Shown here: piece by piece, positions 7,958 to 16,974 of the stretch
Layout of the letters: each line of letters starts with the position of its first letter
Numbering within the stretch: the first letter of the stretch is position 1
NCBI RefSeq assembly: GCF_025465255.1
Contig: NZ_JAODNI010000112.1
Location: 62,001 to 126,000, forward strand
Length of the DNA: 64,000 bases
Direction of reading: 5' to 3'
Source of the DNA: Pseudonocardia sp.
GTDB taxonomy: Bacteria > Actinomycetota > Actinomycetes > Mycobacteriales > Pseudonocardiaceae
The notes under the pieces: generated by a model
Seen by the model: the letters and a program-made list of their open reading frames with translations, nothing else
Database searches by the model: none
What the model was told of the DNA's origin: nothing
Program-made: the position numbers and the translations under genes

Positions 7958-8626
7958 ATGAGCACGACGAGGACGCGGAGAGCCGGCGGGGGGCGGATCA
8001 TCTCCGTCTGGCGAGGGCTCTCCTCCCTCGCCGCGGGGATCGTCGCGGGCCTCGTCGCGGTGCTCCTCGGCGGGACGAGGATCGCCCCCCTCGTGGGCTG
8101 GAGCACCGGCGTGGGGAGCCTGCTGTTCCGGGTGTGGCTGGCCAGCTGGAGCCAGGGCCAGCTCGGCACCGAGGAGCTCGCCGAGGAGGAGCGCCGGACC
8201 CGCTCGACGGACACCTGGGTCCTCGTCGCCGCGGTGGCGAGCCTCGGCGTGATCACGGATGCGCTCGTCCAGTCCAGCGACAGCCAGGGTGGGACATCCG
8301 TGGCGCTGGTCATCCTCGGGGTCGTCTCCGTCATCCTCTCCTGGGCGATGACGAACACCGTCTTCGCCCTCAAGTACGCGCGCCTCTACTACCGCGACGA
8401 GGACGGGGGCATCGACTTCCTGCAGGAGGAGGAGCCGACCTACGCCGACTTCGCCTACATGGCGTTCGCCATCGGCATGACCTACGGGATCACGGACACC
8501 GTCGTCACCGACACCCGCATCCGCAAGACCGTGCTGGGGCACGCGCTGCTGGCCTACGCGTTCGGGACCGGCATCCTTGCGATCGCCATCAACCTGGTCG
8601 CGAACATCGGGGGAGGATCCCGGTGA
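7958..8626 (+). CDS. DUF1345 family membrane protein
   Basis: 222 residues from ATG 7958, chosen because an ATGA at 7927 would begin a different frame and the ATG at 7943 adds only five residues. Several hydrophobic helices are visible: SLAAGIVAGLVAVLLGG, GWSTGVGSLLFRVWLAS, TWVLVAAVASLGVITDAL, and SVALVILGVVSVILSWAM followed by TNTVFALKYARLYY. The segment FADFAYMAFAIGMTYGITDT-like (here YADFAYMAFAIGMTYGITDT), with charged residues after it, is diagnostic of DUF1345. The role is unknown; members are predicted inner-membrane proteins. It is part of the plus-strand run with the dehydrogenase and the debranching enzyme, with 28-base gaps on both sides. Confidence 0.88.
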   Translation: MSTTRTRRAGGGRIISVWRGLSSLAAGIVAGLVAVLLGGTRIAPLVGWSTGVGSLLFRVWLASWSQGQLGTEELAEEERRTRSTDTWVLVAAVASLGVITDALVQSSDSQGGTSVALVILGVVSVILSWAMTNTVFALKYARLYYRDEDGGIDFLQEEEPTYADFAYMAFAIGMTYGITDTVVTDTRIRKTVLGHALLAYAFGTGILAIAINLVANIGGGSR

Positions 8627-8654
8627 GGGAGGCCGTCGGGGCCGGGGCCGCGGG

Positions 8655-10772
8655 ATGACGGGGGCGTGGGCGTCCGGAGCCGGACCGCCGGTGCACGGCG
8701 GACCCGAGGGCACCACCACGGTGGTCGAGGGCTCGTCGTTCTGCGTGTCCTCCGTGTCGGGGGACGTGCTGCCCGACCGCGCGCAGGGGTTGTTCGTCGC
8801 CGACACCCGGCTCGTCTCCTGCTGGCTGCTGCGGGTGGACGGCGATGTCGTCGAGCCGCTCACCACCGTCGAGGACGAGAGCTACCGGGCGAGGTTCATC
8901 GCCCGTACCCCCCCGCGGCGCGGTCTCGCGGACAGCACCCTGCTGGTGCAGCGCACCCGCTACGTGGGCGACGGCATGCGGGAGGACATCCTCCTGCGCA
9001 ACGTCGGGGCCGAGGCCGCCGGTGTGATGGTCACGATCGCCGTCGACGTGGACTTCGCCGACCTGTTCGAGGTCAAGGAGGGCCGGGCGTCCGGCCGGCC
9101 CGGCGTGGAGGCCGAGGTCGGCGCGGACACGCTCACGTACCGGTGCGCGACCCACGGCAGCTCGCGGTCGATGACGGTCGTCGCCACGGGCGAGCCGATC
9201 GTCTCCCCCGGGCTGGTGACCTACCGGGCCGTCGTGCCCGCTCGCGACGAGTGGTCGGTGTGCGTGTCCGTGCAGGCCGCGGTCGACGGCCGGCAGCTGC
9301 CGCCGCTGTACCACTGCGGCAAGCGGGTCGAGGAGACCGTCCCCGCGCGCCGCCTACGCGAGTGGCGGCTGGCCAGTCCCAGCATCTCCACCCCCGACAC
9401 CGGCCTCGCGACGACCTTGCGGACCAGCAGCCGGGACCTCGGGGCGCTGCAGATCCACGATCCCGACCACCCGCAGCGCCGGGTCGTCGCCGCCGGGGCG
9501 CCCTGGTTCATGGCGCTGTTCGGCCGCGACTCGTTGCTGACCAGCTGGATGGCGCTGCCACTGGACCAGCAGCTCGCTCTGGGCACCCTGCAGACCCTCG
9601 CGCGCTTCCAGGGGGAGAAGGAGGACCCGCTCACCGAGGAGCAACCCGGCAAGATCCTGCACGAGGTCCGGCTCGGCCGGGAGGCGGCCCTCGCGCTCGG
9701 CGGCGGCCGCGCCTACTACGGCTCGGCCGACGCGACCCCGTTGTTCGTCGCGCTGCTCGGGGAGCTGCACCGCTGGGGCATCCCCACGGCCGACGTACTG
9801 GCGCTGCTTCCCGCCGCGGACCGGGCGCTGGCCTGGGTGGACGAGTACGGCGATCTCGACGGCGACGGCTTCGTCGAGTACCGCCGCGCGACCGACCACG
9901 GCCTGGCCAACCAGGGGTGGAAGGACTCGTTCGACGGGATCAACGACGCCGCGGGGCGGCTGGGGACACCCCCCATCGCGCTGTCCGAGGTGCAGGCGTA
10001 CGTGTACGCCGCGTACCGGGCTCGCGCGGCCATCGCGAACGCGGTGGACGACGCGGACACGGCGGCGAAGCTCGAGGACCGCGCCGCGACCCTCAAGACC
10101 GCCTTCAACGAGAGCTTCTGGTTGCCCGACCGCGAGTGGTACGCCGTGGCGCTGGACCGCGACAAGCGGCCCCTGGACGCGCTGACCTCCAACATGGGCC
10201 ACTGCCTGTGGTGCGGGATCGTCGACGACGACAAGGCGCCCGCGGTGGCGGCCCACCTCGTCGACGCACCGCTGTGGAGCGGGTTCGGCGTGCGGACGCT
10301 GGCCACCACGATGGGCGCCTACAACCCGATCAGCTACCACAACGGCTCGGTCTGGCCGCACGACAGCGCGATCGCCGCGGCGGGGCTCATGCGCTACGGG
10401 TTCGTCGCCGAGGCGCAACAGGTCGCGCTGGGCCTGTTCGACGCGGCCACCATGCTGGGCGGGCGGCTGCCCGAGCTGTTCTGCGGGCTGGACCGCACGG
10501 AGTTCCCCGCTCCCGTGCCCTACCCGACCTCCTGCTCACCCCAGGCCTGGGCCGCGGCGGCGCCGATCCTGCTGGTGCGCTCGCTGCTGCGGTTCGAGCC
10601 GGACCTGCCGGCCGGACGCGTGGGGTTCGACCCGGCGTTGCCCGAACGGATGCGCCCGCTCCGGGTCGAGCACCTGCCGCTGGCCGACGCGCGGCTCGTC
10701 CTGGACGTCCCGCCCGACGGGCGGCGCATCGAGGGCCTCCCGCCCGGCGTCGTGCTCGATCCCCCGGCGTGA
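8655..10772 (+). CDS. Glycogen debranching-type enzyme (amylo-alpha-1,6-glucosidase family)
   Basis: 705 residues from ATG 8655. The N-terminal 200 residues are the beta-rich debranching-enzyme N-terminal domain (SGDVLPDRAQGLFVADTRLV near the start). The C-terminal (alpha/alpha)6 toroid holds WFMALFGRDSLLTSWMALPL, the acidic pair region VDEYGDLDGDGFVEYRRAT, NQGWKDSFDGI and a C-terminal YHNGSVWPHDSAIAAAGL. These are hallmarks of the amylo-alpha-1,6-glucosidase / GH63-like family. Several actinobacterial members of this family act on glycogen branches or related alpha-glucans; the exact substrate is not shown by sequence. It ends the plus-strand cluster that begins at 6.3 kb. Confidence 0.9.
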   Translation: MTGAWASGAGPPVHGGPEGTTTVVEGSSFCVSSVSGDVLPDRAQGLFVADTRLVSCWLLRVDGDVVEPLTTVEDESYRARFIARTPPRRGLADSTLLVQRTRYVGDGMREDILLRNVGAEAAGVMVTIAVDVDFADLFEVKEGRASGRPGVEAEVGADTLTYRCATHGSSRSMTVVATGEPIVSPGLVTYRAVVPARDEWSVCVSVQAAVDGRQLPPLYHCGKRVEETVPARRLREWRLASPSISTPDTGLATTLRTSSRDLGALQIHDPDHPQRRVVAAGAPWFMALFGRDSLLTSWMALPLDQQLALGTLQTLARFQGEKEDPLTEEQPGKILHEVRLGREAALALGGGRAYYGSADATPLFVALLGELHRWGIPTADVLALLPAADRALAWVDEYGDLDGDGFVEYRRATDHGLANQGWKDSFDGINDAAGRLGTPPIALSEVQAYVYAAYRARAAIANAVDDADTAAKLEDRAATLKTAFNESFWLPDREWYAVALDRDKRPLDALTSNMGHCLWCGIVDDDKAPAVAAHLVDAPLWSGFGVRTLATTMGAYNPISYHNGSVWPHDSAIAAAGLMRYGFVAEAQQVALGLFDAATMLGGRLPELFCGLDRTEFPAPVPYPTSCSPQAWAAAAPILLVRSLLRFEPDLPAGRVGFDPALPERMRPLRVEHLPLADARLVLDVPPDGRRIEGLPPGVVLDPPA

Positions 10773-10968
10773 CCACCGGTCCGTCCGTGCACGGCACGGC
10801 GTCGCGGCGAGCGGGCGCATCCGCCGGGGCACCCGTCGCTCTCGGAGGCCGGTCTCGTGGGCTGCTTTCGCCCCGTCGGGACGAGGCGGGCGGACCGTGC
10901 GTTCAGCAGCATGGCGAGCACCGGGCCACCCGGGCCCGAGTCGACCGATCCCCCGGAGGACGAACCAG

Positions 10969-12126
10969 ATGAAGGCCGCTGTGTACCGAGGACCGCGTCA
11001 GATCGCCGTCGAGGAGGTGCCCGACGCGCGGATCGAGGATGCGAACGACATCCTCGTCCGCATCACCACGACGAACATCTGCGGCTCCGACCTCCACATG
11101 TACGAGGGCCGGACCGACATGGAGACGGGACGGGTCCTCGGCCACGAGAACATGGGCCAGGTCGTCGAGGTCGGGGACGCCGTCCGGAAGGTCAAGGTCG
11201 GCGAGTACGTCGTGCTGCCGTTCAACGTGGCCTGCGGCCACTGTAAGAACTGCGAGCGCGGCCTCACCAACTACTGCCTGACCATGCAGCCGGAGCCGTC
11301 GTGGGCCGGCGCCGCCTACGGGTTCGCCGACATGGGCCCCTACCAGGGCGGGCAGGCCGAGCTGCTGCGCGTGCCCTACGGGGACTTCAACGCCCTGCGC
11401 CTGGGCGAGGACGCCGCGGAACGCCAGACCGACTACGTGATGCTCGCGGACATCTTCCCCACCGGCTACCACGCCACCGAGATGGCCGGCGTGAAGCCCG
11501 GCGACCAGACGGTCATCATGGGCGGAGGGCCGGTCGGGCTGATGGCCGCCTACTCCGCGATCCTCAAGGGCGCAGGCCGGGTGTGGGTCGTGGACCGGCA
11601 TCCGGACCGCCTCGCGCTCGCCGACAAGATCGGCGCGATCCCGATCAACGACGCGGAGCAGGACCCCGTCGAGGTCGTCAAGCAGGCCACCCTCGGGCTC
11701 GGCGCCGACAACGGCTGCGAGTGCGTCGGCTACCAAGCGCACGACCCGCAGGGCCAGGAGAACGGCGCGCTCACGATGAACACTCTGATCAACGCCGTCC
11801 GGTTCACCGGCAAGATCGGCTGCGTGGGGGTCTTCGTGCCGCAGGACCCCGGCGGGCGGGAGAAGCAGGGGGACGTCGGCGAGCTCGAGGCGCAGGGCAA
11901 GCTACCGCTGGACTTCGGGATGATGTGGTTCAAGGGCCAGTCCGTCGGCACCGGGCAGTGCCCGGTGAAGAAGTACAACCGGTGGCTGCGCGACCTCGTC
12001 GCGGGCGAGAAGGCCCGGCCGAGCTTCCTCGTCTCGCACGAGCTGCCGCTCGACCAGGCCGCGGAGGCCTACGAGCACTTCGACAACCGCGACAACGGCT
12101 ACACCAAGATCGTCCTGCATCCCTGA
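10969..12126 (+). CDS. fdhA: Glutathione-independent formaldehyde dehydrogenase-like zinc enzyme
   Basis: 385 residues from ATG 10969 with GGAGGA eight bases upstream. The zinc motifs are NICGSDLHMYEGR and LGHENMGQVVEVG. The structural zinc site is NVACGHCKNCERGLTNYC. The Rossmann motif is IMGGGPVGLMAAYSAI with VVDRHPDR after it. The long central insert (PEPSWAGAAYGFADMGPYQG) and C-terminal NRWLRDLV are typical of the formaldehyde dismutase/formaldehyde dehydrogenase group, which oxidises formaldehyde to formate with tightly bound NAD. A formate dehydrogenase-type module lies at the left edge of the window, so a formaldehyde-to-CO2 route is plausible. The gene is followed by a strong bidirectional terminator. 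Confidence 0.9.
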   Translation: MKAAVYRGPRQIAVEEVPDARIEDANDILVRITTTNICGSDLHMYEGRTDMETGRVLGHENMGQVVEVGDAVRKVKVGEYVVLPFNVACGHCKNCERGLTNYCLTMQPEPSWAGAAYGFADMGPYQGGQAELLRVPYGDFNALRLGEDAAERQTDYVMLADIFPTGYHATEMAGVKPGDQTVIMGGGPVGLMAAYSAILKGAGRVWVVDRHPDRLALADKIGAIPINDAEQDPVEVVKQATLGLGADNGCECVGYQAHDPQGQENGALTMNTLINAVRFTGKIGCVGVFVPQDPGGREKQGDVGELEAQGKLPLDFGMMWFKGQSVGTGQCPVKKYNRWLRDLVAGEKARPSFLVSHELPLDQAAEAYEHFDNRDNGYTKIVLHP

Positions 12127-12159
12127 ACGGGCCAGGACCCGCCGCCGGCGGTGAACCAC

Positions 12160-12196
12160 GGGCCGGGGCCCGCAGCAGCGCTGCGGGCCCCGGCCC
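12160..12196. terminator. Perfect 17-bp hairpin between convergent genes
   Basis: GGGCCGGGGCCCGCAGC (12160-12176), a three-base AGC loop and the exact reverse complement (12180-12196). It lies between the stop of the formaldehyde dehydrogenase gene (12126) and the stop of the minus-strand sigma factor gene (12244), so it can serve both transcripts. No T-run follows, as is common for terminators in GC-rich actinobacteria. Confidence 0.85.
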
Positions 12197-12243
12197 TCGT
12201 CCACATCCGGCCGCCGGTGGTGGCGGGAGCCGTCGGGCGGTCG

Positions 12244-13086
12244 TCACTCCTCGATGGTCAGCGCGCCGTGCAGCTCCGCGAGCGAGGCGCTGAGCAGCCG
12301 GGACACGTGCATCTGCGAGATGCCGAGGCGGCTCCCGATCTCGAACTGGGTCAGGCCGCCGAAGAAGCGCAGCAGCACGATGGTCCGTTTCCGCTCCGGC
12401 AGGGCCCTGAGCAGGGGGCCGAGCGTCTCCCGGTACTCCATCAGATCCAGCTCGGGATCCAGGGAGCCGAGGTGGGCGTCGAACCGGCTGTACTCCTCCG
12501 ACGAGGAGTCCTCGAAGGACTCGTCGAGGGAGGCGCAGCGGCTGGCGTTCTGCACCTGGAGCCCGTCCACCACCCGGCTGAGCGGCATGTCCAGGCGGGC
12601 GGCGATCTCACTGGGCCGGGGGGCCCGGCCGAGCTGCTGGCCGAGGCGCTCGGCGGCCTCGTACATCTCCCGCTGGAGCTCGGTGAGGCGGCGGGGAAGG
12701 CGGATCGTCCGTGTGCGGTCGCGGAAGTGGCGCTGCACCTCGCCGGTGATGGTCGGCACCGCGAACGACAGGAAGTCGACCCCGCGATCCAGCTCGAAGC
12801 GGTCGACGGCGTGGATGAGGCCGACCGCCGCCACCTGCTCGAGGTCCTCCAGGTTCTCCCCCCGGTAGGCGTACCGGCGGGCGATGTGCTGGGCGACCGG
12901 CAGGTAGCCGGTGATCAGCTGACGGCGGATGACGGGGCCGCGCGGATGCCCCGCGGGCAGGCAGGCCCGTTCCTCGATCAACGACCGGAGGTGCTCATAG
13001 CTCCTCCGCTGGCGCCGCTGCGGCGTCGCGACTGTCGGATTGCGCACGGGCGAACTCCTCTCGACGGTCACCGCGATCGTGTCCAC
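12244..13086 (-). CDS. SigB/SigF-type RNA polymerase sigma factor
   Basis: 280 residues. Region 2 is visible as GYLPVAQHIARRYAYRGEN followed by LEDLEQVAAVGLIHAVDRFE, then FLSFAVPTITGEVQRHFRD (core binding and -10 recognition). Region 3 is LTELQREMYEAAERLGQQLG with RAPRPSEIAARLDM. Region 4 is a helix-turn-helix, LTQFEIGSRLGISQMHVSR. The order and motifs place it in the group of SigB/F/G stress and sporulation sigma factors, which are normally controlled by anti-sigma kinases and STAS antagonists; both types are encoded in the window. No partner gene is directly adjacent. A weak hairpin at 13107-13124 separates it from the PucR gene upstream. Confidence 0.92.
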   Translation of the reverse strand: MDTIAVTVERSSPVRNPTVATPQRRQRRSYEHLRSLIEERACLPAGHPRGPVIRRQLITGYLPVAQHIARRYAYRGENLEDLEQVAAVGLIHAVDRFELDRGVDFLSFAVPTITGEVQRHFRDRTRTIRLPRRLTELQREMYEAAERLGQQLGRAPRPSEIAARLDMPLSRVVDGLQVQNASRCASLDESFEDSSSEEYSRFDAHLGSLDPELDLMEYRETLGPLLRALPERKRTIVLLRFFGGLTQFEIGSRLGISQMHVSRLLSASLAELHGALTIEE

Positions 13087-13106
13087 GAGAGGTACGGGTG
13101 TGCACC

Positions 13107-13124
13107 GGCTCGCAAGAGCGAACC
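13107..13124 (-). terminator. Short hairpin between PucR-type gene and sigma factor gene
   Basis: On the minus strand, GGTTCGC, a TCTT loop and GCGAGCC form a seven-pair stem with one G-T pair. It sits 70 bases downstream of the PucR-type gene and just upstream of the sigma factor start, where a terminator would insulate the two genes. The stem is short, so the call is tentative. Confidence 0.4.
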
Positions 13125-13194
13125 GGCGGTCCTCGGTTGGGCCCGGGAGGTCGGCGCCCCCCGCCGCACGCCCCGCCCGGCGCCTCGCGGCCGC

Positions 13195-14898
13195 TCAGGA
13201 GCCGCCGCGCAGGATGTGCCAGGCGCGGGTGGCGACGTGCAGGTTGAGCCTGGTGTCCACCGCACCCAGGTCGTGACCGCTGACCTCCTTGATGCGGCGC
13301 AACCGGTAACGCAACGTGCTTCGGTGGATGAGCAGTGCCCTGGCCGTGGCGTCGTAGTTCCCACCCTGCTCGAGGTACTGCCACAGGGTGGTGACGAGAT
13401 CGGACCTGCTCGTCGAGTCGTAGTCCAGAAGTGCGCCGAGCCACTCCCGGACGAACTGCTGCACCTCCCGGTTGTCCTCGCCGAGGGTGAGGACCCGGTA
13501 GATCCCCAGGTCCTCGTACACGGTGACGCCGGTGGGGGACGCCGAGCCCAACCGGACGCGCAGCGCCCGTTGTGCCTCGGCGTAGGACTTCGGGACCCCG
13601 GTCGGGGTCGAGCACACCCCGCCCACCCCGATGGCGCCCGCGGTCGAGCGCACGCTCCTGCCCACCGTGCGGTGCAGCTCGCTCCACCGGCGCCGCTCGT
13701 CGGGCCCGGGTGACGGAGCGACGAGCACCACCCCGTCCGGGCGGCGCGCGAGCAGGGCGTTGGTGTTCAGCAACCGGACGACGGCCTGCTCGACGGCGCG
13801 GACGAGCCCGTTCTCGGTCGGCGCGTCGGACCAGCGGATGACCAGGACCTGGTGCGGCGTGCGCAGGTCGTGACCGAGCGCCTCGGCCCGCGACAGGGCG
13901 CTCACGTCGTCGGTCCCGGTGAGCAGGTCGTCCACCAGATCCCGGCGCAGCCTCAGCTCGGTCTCGGCCAGGCCCCGCAGGTGCGCCAGCTCCATCGTCA
14001 ACATCACCGCGCCGTGCTGGAGCGCGAAGAGCTCGTGCTCACCGGCTAGGCCCGCCGGGTCGACCAGGGCCAGCACGCCGAGCACCTCGTCACGCGGCTG
14101 GGCGACGGCGATCAGCCGGTCCCGGTCGCGTATCGGGTGCGGGCTGCGGCGGGCGTCGGCGAGCATCGCCTCGCGGCGCCGCGCCGGGAGCCGCGGATAC
14201 GGGTCGGGCCTGCTCGGGCCGGCCCACGCGCGCAGGTTGCCGAAGGGGTCCTCGGCCGCGACACGCAGCCCGGTGAGCCGGTGCAGGGCATCCGCGATCC
14301 CCGCCTCCCCGGCCCCCGACGCGGCCACGGCGGTGAGCGTCTCGTGGACCTTGCGGCGCCGCTCCAGGTCGACGACGGTCGCGGCGAGGCGGTTGTTGAC
14401 CTCGGCGAGGGTCGCGTTGAGCGTGCGGAGCTGGCCGGCGGTCTCCCGCTCGCGGCGGTGCAGCACGGCGGTGGTGAGGGCGAGGCCGGTCTGCTGCGCG
14501 AGTATCTGGAGCACCAGGAGCTCATCCGGTGGCGGCTCGCCGTCGGCGGCGACGACCAGATAACCGGCGTGGTGGCCGATCGACTCCAGGGCATAGGCCA
14601 TGCCCCACGCCGAACCGGTCCCGCCCACCGGGCCGTCGGCGCCGTTGAGGTAGGCGAGCTGCTCGGCGAGGGCGGGCCGGGCGAGGATGGTGCCGTCCGG
14701 GGAGCGCAGCCCCTCGTCGTCACCGGTGAGGAGGGTGGCGACGGCACCGCACGAGGTGAGGGTGCAGACCGACGTCGTGGCCTGCTCCAGGATCTCCTCC
14801 TCCCCACACCCGTTGGACATCTTCAGCGAGAGCGTGAACAGGCTGCACAGGTTCGAGAGCTGCTGGCGCAACGCGTGGATCGTCGGGCCCTGCTTCAT
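13195..14898 (-). CDS. GAF and PucR-type helix-turn-helix transcriptional regulator
   Basis: 567 residues from ATG 14898, with a GAGGAGAACGG ribosome binding site directly upstream; a longer reading frame extends further but lacks family resemblance. The N-terminal 180 residues resemble a GAF sensor, ending in a helix ERETAGQLRTLNATLAEVNN. A CdaR-like GGDEF-related segment follows (LRRDLVDDLLTGTDD to RALRVRLGSA), then the C-terminal PucR helix-turn-helix with NYDATARALLIHRSTLRYRL (about residues 525-545). Such regulators respond to small ligands. Neither gene beside it identifies a target, so its regulon is unknown. Confidence 0.88.
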   Translation of the reverse strand: MKQGPTIHALRQQLSNLCSLFTLSLKMSNGCGEEEILEQATTSVCTLTSCGAVATLLTGDDEGLRSPDGTILARPALAEQLAYLNGADGPVGGTGSAWGMAYALESIGHHAGYLVVAADGEPPPDELLVLQILAQQTGLALTTAVLHRRERETAGQLRTLNATLAEVNNRLAATVVDLERRRKVHETLTAVAASGAGEAGIADALHRLTGLRVAAEDPFGNLRAWAGPSRPDPYPRLPARRREAMLADARRSPHPIRDRDRLIAVAQPRDEVLGVLALVDPAGLAGEHELFALQHGAVMLTMELAHLRGLAETELRLRRDLVDDLLTGTDDVSALSRAEALGHDLRTPHQVLVIRWSDAPTENGLVRAVEQAVVRLLNTNALLARRPDGVVLVAPSPGPDERRRWSELHRTVGRSVRSTAGAIGVGGVCSTPTGVPKSYAEAQRALRVRLGSASPTGVTVYEDLGIYRVLTLGEDNREVQQFVREWLGALLDYDSTSRSDLVTTLWQYLEQGGNYDATARALLIHRSTLRYRLRRIKEVSGHDLGAVDTRLNLHVATRAWHILRGGS

Positions 14899-15185
14899 TC
14901 CGTTCTCCTCACCCACCAGGGTGTGCTCCAGACCACAACTGCGTCGGAAACCGACCGTACGATGCTCCTCTCCTTTTCGGCCCCCGACTCCCCGACGGTC
15001 CGACGCGTTTCCGCGGGCGGGGTGGCGCCGGACGCGGGGAGAACAGTGCTGCCCCGCTCGTGGGCGAGCCGGAGGTACCCGGTCCCGGGAGGTCGATGCC
15101 CGCGGGACAGGCCGATGTTCGTGCGGATCTGCCGATGCGCCCGGCGGTCGGAGCTCGGTGCGGATGCGCGTTCCGTGCGGGCCGT

Positions 15186-15608
15186 TCAGTCCAGCGTGCC
15201 GAGCGCGGCCCGCTGATCCGGGTGGATCTCGAACAGGGACGCCACCCCCGCGGCGTGCAGGGCGAGGGGGACCGGGTCGCCGGGACGGTCCCCGCACACC
15301 AGGCACAGGCCGATGTCGCCCGCACCCGCCTCGCACGCGATGTCGACGAGGGCGGAGACCCCGTCCGGCGACAGCCGGGAGAGCGGGCGCAGATCGACGA
15401 TCACCAGCCGCGGACCCCGGGCCAGCTGCGCGTACACCGACTGTCGGAGCTGGGCCGCCGCCTCTGCGGAGATCCCGTCGCCGACCCGGACGAGCAGGAC
15501 GTCGTCGGTCAGCCCGTGCACGACCGGAACGCTCCCGGCGGGAGCTGAGCCGTCCGGCCCATGGCCGTCGGACCGTTCGGGCGCGGAACGGCCCTCTGCA
15601 TCACACAT
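15186..15608 (-). CDS. STAS-domain anti-sigma factor antagonist
   Basis: 140 residues from ATG 15608. The STAS core is visible: VLLVRVGDGISAEAAAQLRQ, LVIVDLRPLSRLSPDGVSAL and LCLVCGDRPGDPVPLALHAAG with VASLFEIHPD. The Ser in LSPDG occupies the position phosphorylated by RsbW-type kinases in this family. It may belong to a partner-switching circuit with the anti-sigma kinase at 1.7-2.2 kb and the sigma factor at 12.2 kb, although none of these genes are adjacent. About 290 bases separate it from the PucR-type gene downstream. Confidence 0.85.
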   Translation of the reverse strand: MCDAEGRSAPERSDGHGPDGSAPAGSVPVVHGLTDDVLLVRVGDGISAEAAAQLRQSVYAQLARGPRLVIVDLRPLSRLSPDGVSALVDIACEAGAGDIGLCLVCGDRPGDPVPLALHAAGVASLFEIHPDQRAALGTLD

Positions 15609-15967
15609 GATTCGACATTCAAGCGCGAGCCGGGGCGGCGGCGCCATTCGGGGGAATCCGGAGACACTCGGCAGAGGCGGGACCCCGGAGTACTTTCCGT
15701 GGGCCCCGTTCGACCCGTCGGGCCGAGGATCTCGGTCGGCGTTCGCATCTCCGGACCGGTTCGGAGGCGGAGACGGCCGCCCATGATGGTGGGAGTTCAG
15801 CCGGGTTCTGTCTCCGGCCGAGTCCCACGGGGAGGTGATGATCGAGTCCGACGACATGAATGGCACCCACGCCGACGCCGGACGACGAGTCACCTTCGCC
15901 GATCCGGCGTCGGCGGCCCCGTTCCCCCCGCGCGGGCGCGTTCAGCTCCCCCGGCGATCGGCAGGAG

Positions 15968-16816
15968 GTGAAGTGGCCGTTGGCGGCACTCGTCGTTCTC
16001 GTCCCCACACGCAACCGGCCTGCCGAGCTCGCCACCACCCTCGCCGGGCTCGCCGCCCAGGATCACCCGTTCGACCTCGTGGTGAGCGACCAGTCCGACG
16101 GGTCCCCGTCCTATGCCACCCCTGCGGCGGCCACGCTGCTCCGGGTGCTGGCCGGCGCCGACCACCGCGTGACGGTCCGCCGTCACCTTCCACGACGTGG
16201 GCTGGCCGAGCACCGGGCGTCGCTGCTCGCCGCCTCCACCGCCCGATACGTGCTGTTCTGCGACGACGACGTCTGGCTGGAGCCGGGCACGGTGGCGCGG
16301 CTGCACGAGGCGATCGTCGAACTGCGGTGCGGGCTGGTCGGGGCGGCGGTCCAGGGCCTGTCGTACCTGCACGACCACCGTCCGGCCGAGCTGGCCCCCT
16401 TCGAACGGTGGCAGGGCAGACCCGAGCCCGAGCGCATCACCCCCGGAACCCCCGCGTGGGCCCGCTGGACGCTGCACAACGCGGCGAACCCGAGGCACCT
16501 CGCCCGCCGGCATCTGCGCCCCGGCGAGCCGTGGGTCGCCTACAAGATCGCGTGGGTCGGCGGCTGCGTGCTCTACGACCGGGACGTCCTCGAGGCCGTC
16601 GGCAGCTTCGACTTCTGGCCCGACCTGCCCGAGGAACACTGCGGCGAGGACGTCCTCGTCCAGCACAGGGTGATCGCCCGGGCCGGCGGTGCCGGGATCC
16701 TCCCGTCGGGCGCCGTCCATCTGGAGGCCCCGACGACCGTGCCCGACCGACGGGTGCAGGCCCGCGACGTCGTCGGCCGCCACGACCCGCTCGGCTCGCC
16801 GTCACCGCCGTCGTGA
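15968..16816 (+). CDS. GT2-family glycosyltransferase
   Basis: 282 residues from GTG 15968. Motifs in order are LVVLVPTRNRPAELATTLAG (nucleotide-binding strand), VVSDQSDGS, YVLFCDDDVWLEPGTVARLH (a DDD variant of the DXD metal site), then KIAWVGGCVLYDRDVLEAVG and LPEEHCGEDVLVQHRVIAR (the catalytic ED motif). These define an inverting GT-A transferase. The start is uncertain: a TTG at 15980 has a well-spaced AGGAGGTG, the GTG at 15968 is closest to family-like length, and the frame is open back to 15860. A strong GGGGAGGTGATG at about 15829 precedes a different frame. The acceptor is unknown. Confidence 0.85.
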   Translation: MKWPLAALVVLVPTRNRPAELATTLAGLAAQDHPFDLVVSDQSDGSPSYATPAAATLLRVLAGADHRVTVRRHLPRRGLAEHRASLLAASTARYVLFCDDDVWLEPGTVARLHEAIVELRCGLVGAAVQGLSYLHDHRPAELAPFERWQGRPEPERITPGTPAWARWTLHNAANPRHLARRHLRPGEPWVAYKIAWVGGCVLYDRDVLEAVGSFDFWPDLPEEHCGEDVLVQHRVIARAGGAGILPSGAVHLEAPTTVPDRRVQARDVVGRHDPLGSPSPPS

Positions 16817-16875
16817 TCGGGCGGAGCACTCCTGCGGACCCTCCCCACTCCCGACCGGTTAGGAAGCTGAGCGAC

Positions 16876-16974
16876 ATGGCGTCGGCACTGTTCACCCACC
16901 CCGTGCACGAGGTCGAGGTCGAGCCCGTCCGGTTCGGCTCGGCGGTGTGCCACGGATCGGAGCCGCGGTCATGA
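16876..16974 (+). CDS. 32-residue ORF coupled to ctaD
   Basis: Starts ATG 16876 and ends TGA 16974, overlapping the ctaD start as ATGA. The peptide begins [20 protein letters not shown] and has no membrane segment. It has no known domain. The overlap suggests a translational leader or a tiny partner of the oxidase subunit. It is possible that it is a chance frame, since short frames are common in GC-rich DNA. Confidence 0.4.
   Translation: MASALFTHPVHEVEVEPVRFGSAVCHGSEPRS

Noticed and set aside
4751-8866. A 1371-codon minus-strand open frame
   Set aside because: Only the part to 5998 is a real gene (GT4). The rest lies opposite the dehydrogenase and DUF1345 genes and has Arg/Pro/His-rich shadow content.
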